From Opeltia flavorubescens (taxonomy: Eukaryota; Ascomycota; Lecanoromycetes; Teloschistales; Teloschistaceae), in NCBI GenBank assembly GCA_000442125.1, contig KE546978.1:1116001-1180000 (forward strand): a stretch of DNA of 64,000 bases, written 5' to 3'. A program made the position numbers and the translations under genes. Below, in pieces: positions 56,379 to 64,000 of the stretch; the stretch's first letter is position 1, and each line of letters opens with the position of its first letter. Under the pieces are notes generated by a model. It was not told the origin of the DNA, did not search any database, and worked only from the letters and a program-made list of their open reading frames with translations.

Positions 56379-57612
56379 ATGGATCCCCAAGACGGCACAC
56401 AATCGAGAGCAAATGCTCCTTCGAGTCGTAAAGCTAAACAAAATAAGCGAAGCAGTAATCGCCATAGGAGAAAGAAGCAATTTCAAAAAGCGGATAAAGC
56501 ACTGGAGGAGGGCAAGGACCTGACTGGCCTAAACAATGTGCAACAACGTTATCTGAGCAAGGAGTATCCGAATCGGTTCCCAGATTGGACGCATCTCCCA
56601 GAGTCTTCCCCAGAAAACGATAGTGCTACAAGGGTGATCGTATCAAGGACAAATCCATCAAGAGGAAATCCAGCAACAGTCCGTCTCTCGCACAAGTCCG
56701 TACCGTTAGTGAGGCAGATGAGCTCCTTGCTGCTTATCCATGGTCCNCTAGAGGAGACACACGTCGTGGAGGTATGTCAGCAATATACATGAAACAAGTA
56801 GCAAGATCCTAGCTCGGCGAAAGTAGACTAATGTGCTGAATCTTCATATAGAGGTCTAAGTCTCTGATTCCGCTGATGCCGACGAGAATGCGGACACGAA
56901 TACTGCACAGGAGAACCCCAAGGGAAGCGTCTCGCAGGCTCATACCCTCACAGATCAATTCTCTTCGCAAGGAGTGATAAGCCAGTCGCGCGCCCACGAA
57001 GCTCAGCCAGACATGCAGCAAAATCGACCAGATGTGGAGGTCCACTCCAATGCAGCGTCAGCTACACTTCAGGCNCCTGTGCCTCGCGACACAAATCCTC
57101 AAGCACGCCCTACTGGCGAAAGGTCTACACGAGCACAATACCAGCAGAATCGCCCTGCTGGCCGCGACTCTTATCGACCTTCATATTGCAATGATCGTAG
57201 AGCTTCTCGCCACGACCGTTCTCGATCAGCTCATGGGCAGGATCACCTTGGTGGCCGATATTCTGATCGACCTTCGCATCGCAATGATCGTCGATCTTCA
57301 CGCCAGGGTCGCTCTCGATCACCTCATACGAGCAACTTGCAACGTATGCGCCGACCGCCCGACCTAGTGCATACCCATCGATATCTCGATGTCGGATATC
57401 ATCACCTAATAGACCACACGACACTCAGGAGCGAGAGGTTGATGTTGAGATTTCAAGATGCTAGCTTAGCACGCATGGGCGAGTTGATTGAACTGCTACG
57501 GAGTGAATTGGACCGCCTGGACGAACAAATATACTGTCGTCATGAAGAAATGGAGCGAGAGCTGTGCCATGGGCGAGCTCGGGTCAATACAAGGCACTTT
57601 CTCTACTACTGA
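56379..57612 (+). CDS. Unknown tandem-paralogue protein 2 (frameshifted)
   Basis: Exons 56379-56771 and 56861-57612; the intron has donor GTATGT and acceptor CTAAG, phase 1, at the same place as in paralogue 1. Exon 1 has the module LNNVQQRYLSKEYPNRFPDW, clearly related to that of the first gene. After WTHLPESSPEND the expected continuation (KRKSSNSPSLAQVRTVSEAD) lies in another frame, so about one base is missing near 56610-56660. Exon 2 reads GVSDSADADENADTNTAQEN, then Arg/Ser/Asp/His-rich repeats (YRPSYCNDRRASRHDRSRSA and DRPSHRNDRRSSRQGRSRSP) and a C-terminal helix rich in Leu, Glu and Arg. Two N bases (56747, 57075) lie inside. The frameshift may be a sequencing error or decay. Confidence 0.5.
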
Positions 57613-57770
57613 CCGACGATCCATAACGTAGCAGAGGAATGGTAAAATTTTAGCTTAGTTTGTAAGCGCTTCGTGTAATCCCTCTGTCGTGTCTGATCAT
57701 CCATGTTGGTCTTGAAAAAGCTGCAGTCGATGATCAACAAGTGGGATCCATTGTGCTACTGGTGCTTTGC

Positions 57771-58006
57771 TTAGAAGTCCTCTCGGCCTCTTCTTCGACC
57801 ACTGGATGAGCACCAGTCGCACTGAAAATAATTGATTAGACCAGGTAGAATGGGAGAAAGAGCGAGAAATTCACCTCTGTAGCACTGCAACCTTCATCGT
57901 GAACAATGCAGTATTTACCGTGGCATCTTTTGCATTCTCTCACCGTTCTCCGTATACAATCCTCGCAGACCGAACCACACTCATAGCAACAAGATGAAAG
58001 TTTTGC
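57771..58006 (-). other. Cys-rich C-terminal exons linked to the F-box-like gene
   Basis: Two minus-strand segments, 57875-58006 and 57771-57821, join at phase 0 (donor GTGAAT, acceptor TTCAG). They encode AKLSSCCYECGSVCEDCIRR, then CKRCHGKYCIVHDEGCSATE and CDWCSSSGRRRGREDF with a stop. The eleven Cys plus His fit a zinc-binding fold seen at the end of some fungal F-box-like proteins. The segment is in the same frame as the F-box-like gene just upstream, divided from it by the TGA after GGMWG. How it would be spliced to that gene is open: the only phase-0 donor upstream is weak. Confidence 0.5.
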
Positions 58007-58051
58007 CTGGGTTTTGATGACAAGTATCAGCGTCCGGAATTCCAACCATGA

Positions 58052-59302
58052 TCATCCCCACATCCCTCCTTCCCCGGCACCAGTCCATAATTGCTCGACA
58101 AGACATTTCTGTATGCAAAAACCCATATGTACCTTGATTTTTGGCTCGGGTGCCTTAGATGTCTTCCATTTATTCGACGTTTCATAGCAATCCTCACACC
58201 ACCACGTGTTGCATACCAAGCATCTCCGGTCAGTCATACAGTCTACACAGCGAGCATAAAACTTCTTATTATCATTTAGTCCGAGACTCTGTGCCGCTCT
58301 CACTGTTGATGCGTGCAGTGGTGGGGGAGGTAATAGTGGTAGCTTATGCGCTGGTGTTTCACCAAAAACCAGCGGACCTTCGGGCGCGGAGTGACAGTCA
58401 TGACATCCTTGAGGACCGAGGGCAATGGAAGCAAGTCTTGGCGGAAGAATGAATCCAGGTGCGTGGCAGCAGACTACGGCATCAAATGCTATCAGTCCTT
58501 GACATGCAAGCAGAAGTTGGGCCCAGGCTTCACTGGACGATTCAATCGGATGGAAGATATTGCCTTGGCTATCTGTCCACATCGATGTGGTGGGATTACT
58601 AGTATCCGAAGATGCGACTCGGCCAAGTTGAGATCCAGGGGATGAAGTGACACCTCCTGATGAAGAATTTGGCAACTGGGAGGCTGCTTTCTCCGGCACA
58701 GGCAAAGATCGCCCCTCTGATGGTGTGAAATAATAGAGCCCTTTCAATTTTGGGTCGCTTGGGCGAGAGGGACGGATCAGGTATCGAAGAACTTGCATGA
58801 TCTGCGCTTCGGATATAGATTTGACCCGTCGAATTGATAGAATACGGATGTTGTAGGGCTCATCACATAATATTTCCCGGAGCAGTGTAGCTGGGACTAC
58901 CAATCCGTCCAAGATAAGTGTCGTGACACAGTCAAGCACGCTTTTCTTCTTGAAAACGTAGAATACTCTTCGCAGGGGTGCAGCGTAGTAGTCATCAACA
59001 GACAGCATGTCATCCGTTGTATGGCGGTAGTGAAAGCTGCCCATGACAGCTTCGGTCGGTCGGATATCAGCATGAAGTAGGGGAGATGTGAGAATCGATA
59101 GATCGAGGTAGCGAAATGCCACTCGACGGTGGCTGTCGTACATCAAAGAGCGGAAACTTCGCGATGTAGATGCTAAAGCAAGGACTAAGCTTATTGGGAG
59201 ATTGGGCACAATAAGAGAAAGAATAAGATTGTTTTGGAAGAGTCCTATGATCTTTGGTTCATCAGTGGTACCTTTAGAGCGTGGAGACATCTCAGCAGCC
59301 AT
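58052..59302 (-). CDS. F-box-like protein with Cys-rich end
   Basis: A single open frame of 416 residues. The N-terminal part (NNLILSLIVPNLPISLVLAL and STSRSFRSLMYDSHRRVAFR) fits the F-box-like start of a fungal family. A leucine-rich middle follows (VTTLILDGLVVPATLLREIL and NIRILSIRRVKSISEAQIMQ). The conserved C-terminal zone reads LGPQGCHDCHSAPEGPLVFG, then a cysteine cluster CVDCMTDRRCLVCNTWWCED and the family ending GAGEGGMWG. F-box proteins recruit substrates to SCF ubiquitin ligases; the middle may bind the substrate and the Cys clusters zinc. The role here is inference. The stop after MWG is conserved as I know the family, but more coding sequence follows in frame. Confidence 0.8.
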   Translation of the reverse strand: MAAEMSPRSKGTTDEPKIIGLFQNNLILSLIVPNLPISLVLALASTSRSFRSLMYDSHRRVAFRYLDLSILTSPLLHADIRPTEAVMGSFHYRHTTDDMLSVDDYYAAPLRRVFYVFKKKSVLDCVTTLILDGLVVPATLLREILCDEPYNIRILSIRRVKSISEAQIMQVLRYLIRPSRPSDPKLKGLYYFTPSEGRSLPVPEKAASQLPNSSSGGVTSSPGSQLGRVASSDTSNPTTSMWTDSQGNIFHPIESSSEAWAQLLLACQGLIAFDAVVCCHAPGFILPPRLASIALGPQGCHDCHSAPEGPLVFGETPAHKLPLLPPPPLHASTVRAAQSLGLNDNKKFYARCVDCMTDRRCLVCNTWWCEDCYETSNKWKTSKAPEPKIKVHMGFCIQKCLVEQLWTGAGEGGMWG

Positions 59303-60171
59303 ATTGAGTAATCAAAGAAGGCGTAATGACGCCGGTGAAGAACATTTGGGAAGCGCAATAGCTATGAATGGGAGCACTGTTCGCGACATGAGCAAACACG
59401 AAGAATTATCACTCATTCGATGCAGTTAGTTTCACATGTGAAAGCACGATGTGGTTGTCGTCATCAGCGGATCGGCCAAAACAGCAAGCGCGCGACGCGC
59501 CGCTGCCGACAAGCTTTATCCAGGGGTTGACGACAATAGTCGTGTTCGATATGGGGAACAGGATCACAACAATGGTTAGATAAAAATGATGATAGATATT
59601 GACTAAATATCGATGTATCGATTCGAAATGGGCAGGCACACCCGTTGCACTGCAAGAGCGCATGTCAGCCATCCTTGACGAATCCGCAGTGTAGGTACTG
59701 ATGATGGGATTGCAATAAAATTCCGCCCGCTGTCGGACGTAAATCCCGTATCATGAAATCGATAGCTTGGCATTTCCCCCTGAATTCACACATGAAGTTA
59801 TTTTATTCGTGGCGAAAAATTTTTAAGGCTGATGTAGAATTCCATGACCACCTTGTGCAGTATACCTCATCGAATTGAAATGCAGCAAAAAACTTACTAG
59901 CACGAGTGTAAATATTGTCAGTTCGATGATCGATTTATCGTAGAAGAAATTGGTTATTGTGAAACGCGATGTTTACAAAACATTTATAGTCACAAATCGA
60001 TCAAAACTTACCCCGAAGGCTTGAATTGAGTATGGCAATCAAGGATAAAAAGGCAAAAAGAAAAAGCAAAAGCTCAGATTCGAGCCCGGGCTCGAACCCT
60101 ACGAAAATCCCGCATCGATTTGGAATTTTACTTCCCTTGGTGAATTTTCCCTAGGTGACAACGGGGGAAGT
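59303..60171. other. Intergenic, AT-rich, with SINE-like copy B
   Basis: Holds the promoter of the F-box-like gene and, at 60050-60112, a reversed SINE-like element. The rest is AT-rich with no gene. Confidence 0.5.
60050..60112 (-). repeat. SINE-like repeat, copy B
   Basis: On the minus strand it reads TTTTCGTAGGGTTCGAGCCC, a B-box-like GGTTCGAGCCC, then TCGAATCTGAGCTTTTGCTT and a T-rich tail. It matches copy A in the same order but in the opposite orientation, 5.3 kb away. Confidence 0.55.
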
Positions 60172-60383
60172 GCGGGTCGACCACGTTACTTCCCCAATTG
60201 CACTCCTTACCAATAGAATATATAGCGGGTCGACCACGTTACTTCCCCAATTGCACTCCTTACCAATAGAATATATAGCGGGTCGACCACGTTACTTCCC
60301 CAATTGCACTCCTTACCAATAGAATATATAGCGGGTCGACCACGTTACTTCCCCAATTGCACTCCTTACCAATAGAATATATA
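60172..60383. repeat. Four identical 53-bp tandem repeats
   Basis: The unit starts GCGGGTCGACCACGTTACTT and ends AATAGAATATATA; four copies are identical to the base. Each unit has GTCGAC and a TATATA tract. Perfect identity means recent expansion or strong homogenisation. The array lies just past the reversed SINE-like copy, with no reading frame through it. Confidence 0.95.
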
Positions 60384-63300
60384 TACCCCTTTTGCCTGCT
60401 AGGTTGTTCCTGTTTCACTTCAACGTCATCTTATGGCAATCTTGATCTTCTTTTTTCGTGTTTTTGTTTTGCTATGCTGAAGGGGACACCAATCCATTCT
60501 TCTCGAAGTACCGCGTGGTAGTCTTGACTTGAGGAGATTCTAGAAGACAATGTGATAGTCCTACAGTTGATGCATGACTACGTATCGACCTTGTATTGAA
60601 AATCTACTGGAGTGGTACTCTTGTAGATGGGACAATCACGCTCCTTGAGCCTTCAATCAATAGATTTTCCCCTCTCCAACTTGATTCCATCCCTTTAGTT
60701 CTGATGTGATGCCCATCACCAATGCCTGCGTACGAAAACCCGTCCACGATGAATGTTTCGAATCCCTGCGTTTTCGCCGGCCCAGCGAAGAGACCGCATC
60801 ATGAGCTATGGTATGGCGCCAATCAAGCCTGTCGGCAATGGGTCCATGACATACCTTGCGATTAACTGGACGTGTTTCTTTCGGACTAGGGAATGCTTTT
60901 TCCGAGGGCGTTTGACATGTCTTGCATATGTCGAGGGAGATAGGGGTAGGGAAAAAGTGTATAATGATGGAGGCTCCTCGGTGAATTGCGCTTTTGTTAG
61001 TCAGGAAATTCATGTTGGCGGAACATGAGAGTGGTGCGAGTACATACCATATATAGAACAGTGCCACTACTCTTTACTCTAAGACGATTAATGGATATAC
61101 AATCACCGTACCTTCGACCCAATGCTAGTACTTGCGGGTAGTTCAATCAAATACACACACCCCCCATGAAAGTGATAAAGAGACATTTTGATTTGAGCAC
61201 ATCCATCCCGCTCCTCAGTGGAGCCTTCGGCCGGTAAAATATTCATATCAAAACGAGCTTTGCACCTCGTCTTGCCAGCTTTTGCACAGCGTACCAGGAA
61301 TTCGAAGGAGCGGCAGCAGCATAATAGTGACCAAGGCGAAGACGATTTGGAATGTATTATCGCGAGAAAACAGATCATAACGAGGATAGAATGATAGCGT
61401 TCGATAATAAAGTATCTAAATGAGACTATTTGGCCTGGCATAACCAAAGGAGACTCTTTCGTGGACAGGGTTTTCTGTGCAACTTGATATCTACATGAAA
61501 CGCTTGGATGCCTAAGCAGAAACCGGAGCGGAGAAGATGGAATATAGCAGGCTTGCATAACAATCAGATAATCGCAATGGAGCAATGGCTTTCGCTGTAT
61601 ACTAGATTCATGGTGTTATCCCAGGCGCACGAGATGCCAAGGCTGGTGATCTGTGGACTTTCGGCTCGAGCAAAGGAAGGAGCAAAGTATGGTAAAACAG
61701 CTGTAGCATGTGAAAGAGTAAACACGACCATCAGTCGCTCCTGCCAAACGGAGAATCAGTCGCCCCACTTGCCTGAAAATCTGAGCGACTTGTGTTTCCT
61801 TTCCTCCATCCTCTTCCTCCATCTTCTCAAACATCTTCTCCAATATTTTCATCCCATCTCTCGTTCAATCACGAACGCACTTGTGTACTATCGTCTCATG
61901 TCTCGATCATTCTATCCATGACATGCAGGTGACCATCGTCCACAGCAGTCATGCACTTGTTCTCTGCCTCTTGTCACCTGGCCTCAGACACCTTCAAGAA
62001 CTCAACAGCCACCCATTCCTGAGACTCGCTGTGACCAAATCCTTCCACCAGCTTGCAGAAGAACCCTGCTAACCTCCACGGCTTGTGTCCTCTTCACTCT
62101 GCTGACTTCCGCCTCTTGCTCATTGCCTTACCAGCGTGAGTCTGGTATGGGTCCTGCTACCGCCTCAGTACTCAGCGGCTCGTTGCTGACGTTGTCTTCT
62201 GCAGTGTTCCATCCCGATCATCTTCGACGGCGACATCGTCATACTGCGTCAAAGTCTCGCAGCTGTTCCTGTCACGAGATATGTCAGCGCAATCTCGCCA
62301 TACATTGCAAAGGGAGACACTTGGCCGACGGTTAGGTCATCGTCGCCGGAGATAATGTAGCTCCTGCGTTGGCCTAGGGCCAACACCTGACACAAAGGTA
62401 TGTTCACACAAGTTCTCATTCCAGAGAAGTCTCATTGTCTTCCAAGTGCTTGAGTACTGTGCAATGTTTTTTCTAGCAATGTTTTTGTTTCTTGAATCAT
62501 GTCCAAGATGAATCCTGGGAGCCGGTCCATGCCTTCCTTTCTTGAAAGGATAGGTGTCTTCATATCAGGAGCGATAGGAAACCCTTGTGGGTACTCTGAT
62601 CAGATTGGACGCAGTCGCTCCCAAGGGAATCAGTGATAGGAAATTCATCCTGCTTCTCGAACATGTATCTGTCCGGACGCCTTTCAGAAGGCTGAGCAGG
62701 TCCAACGCGGTGGGCTGGGCAATCCAGCTAAATGCAAATCGGAAGAGCCACATGCTTCTCATTCAATAGAAGTTATGCCATCGGGTTGCCCTAGATCAAA
62801 TGCTTTCAACTCTCCTCGTGAGGATTGTGTGGAATAGTTCCCATATTCCTACACAGTGAGAAGGAAGCAACAGTCAATGATCTTTTTCTTTTCATAACCT
62901 CAAGGACAATGGAGCCGATGAGGTTGACTAGACCTGCAAAGGTGTCCCGAGGCATGGAGTCATTGCATTGTATTTTTTTTTCCGTGTTTGCTTGTTTGCT
63001 TCACACTTGTTAGCTTGAGTACTCGTTGACATACCTCTAATATAAACCATGTCTTGTCTCGATCATGATACCGGGATTGGGGTTCGCAATGCGTGGCGAT
63101 CCGCCCAATCCCGCCCCGACCATCCCATCTGTGATATCCCCTTTCGTCCAAGCACACCAGCAGTTACAGCTTCTACCATCAGGCGCCAAACCTCGAATAT
63201 GGTCATTGTCTGAGGGTCAGTGGCTTCATACGATCTGTATACTCACCTTTCCATTCATTCCAACTCCAAGACTGACCTCCTCTTATTAGTGGCCATCACT

Positions 63301-64000
63301 CTGTGAGAAGCATCAGTTGTTCACTATCACCTCAGACAGCTGCTGAAGAAGAGAAGTTTGGAGGCTTAGACACAGGAGCAGGACATGGACGATCATGGTA
63401 ATGTTTCTGTTCAGGATGAACTTTTGTTGAAATGCCTAGAAGCTGATCGGTATCCCGACAAGAGAGAAAATTAATATGCTTGGATGCTAGATTTGTATGA
63501 AATTTCGGGACACAATGATGGGTGGAAGCATGGAATGGTTTGAGCGAATTGGAGGACATGGACCAGATTTTGAAGATCGCCACCACAATTATGCGATGTA
63601 TTCAATAGGCAACCGAAAAGCGTCTTACGATCATTCCAAATCGCTCTGGGCCTTACCAACGAGAAACGCGTGGGGCGATGGTGGTCTTTGGGAATCGAGC
63701 GTCAAGACAGCATTGAATTGATTCAGCGCTAAACCCTTTACGGCGGACAAAAACGGGGCCTCCATTTTTCCCGAATTTCAAATCACGAAATTGTGAAACA
63801 ATTTTCAACGTAAGCTTTGTGTACTAATGGAATAGGAGAGTCACGTAGAGAATGAAGTATCCAGGCTCAATAACGAATTGATTCTCGCCATGTTTCTTAG
63901 ACGCCGTTCCTAACTACCATCGACCTTTCCTGTAACCAGGGGACTGATTGCCTCCTTTACATACTGATATTCCCTTCCTCCACCCCCATCATAGCTTCTT
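60384..64000. other. 3.6 kb without a supported gene
   Basis: Frames of up to 160 codons occur (60657-61067 minus, 61103-61585 minus, 61508-61921 plus), but they overlap on opposite strands and show no domain. Around 62060-62340 the plus strand has a donor GTGAGT and a GCTGAC-TGCAG acceptor pair that could splice a short Cys/Arg-rich or hydrophobic product; no start codon could be fixed. The region may carry short lineage-specific genes, but nothing can be called. Confidence 0.4.

Noticed and set aside
60657-61067. 136-codon minus-strand frame
   Set aside because: No recognisable domain or splice support; composition is not coding-like.
61103-61921. Overlapping frames of 160 (minus) and 137 (plus) codons
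   Set aside because: They overlap on opposite strands and neither has family features.
1-64000. CRISPR arrays, bacterial operons or phage-like modules
   Set aside because: Introns, family content and gene spacing are fungal; the only regular repeat array is the contiguous 53-bp tandem, which has no spacers.

Overview
The window looks like nuclear DNA of a filamentous ascomycete (Pezizomycotina). It has monocistronic genes with short (45-100 nt) GT-AG introns and branch points of the CTRAY type. It also carries families typical of that group: a STAND NACHT-ankyrin protein, a DUF2458 protein, a fungal COX14-domain protein and an F-box-like protein ending in GGMWG. A leotiomycete is my best guess from protein style; that is inference. 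Two ambiguous bases (56747, 57075) show draft-quality sequence near 57 kb.

Layout. 0-6 kb: GMC oxidoreductase, a coiled-coil spindle-pole-body-type protein, and PAM16 on the minus strand. 6-9.3 kb: a DysF-domain peroxin and two tiny metallothionein genes on the minus strand. 11.5-20.3 kb: D-arabinose dehydrogenase (ARA2 type), an HSP20 chaperone, a GNAT acetyltransferase, a TMEM135-like membrane protein and an MFS transporter. 22-30 kb: an unknown gene with conflicting frames, a NACHT-ankyrin NLR, and a secreted DPBB protein with a 20-unit Gln/Gly/Ser repeat. 30.5-43 kb is the conserved core: DUF2458, a COX14-domain protein, the complete TOR kinase (six exons, 2385 residues) and a seven-exon amino-acid permease.

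43.8-48 kb is a decay zone. It holds a ketosamine-kinase gene with a one-base frameshift, a truncated NACHT-WD40 relic and a broken MFS relic. 49-54.3 kb returns to intact genes: a DUF1989 protein, a GRE2-type reductase and a secreted M28 aminopeptidase. 54.6-60.4 kb is the most unusual part. Two tandem paralogues of unknown function share a sequence module and a phase-1 intron. They and the F-box-like gene lie between inverted copies of a short SINE-like repeat with RNA polymerase III B-box-like motifs, followed by four identical 53-bp tandem repeats. 60.4-64 kb shows no gene I can support.

Most genes are housekeeping and do not form one pathway. Linked themes are metal handling (two metallothioneins), self/non-self surveillance (one intact NLR and one NLR relic), and nitrogen or carbon scavenging (permease, DUF1989 protein, reductase, peptidase). 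Exon joins were deduced by eye from splice signals, frame and family knowledge; no alignment or RNA evidence was available. The exon lengths of every intact multi-exon model sum to a multiple of three.
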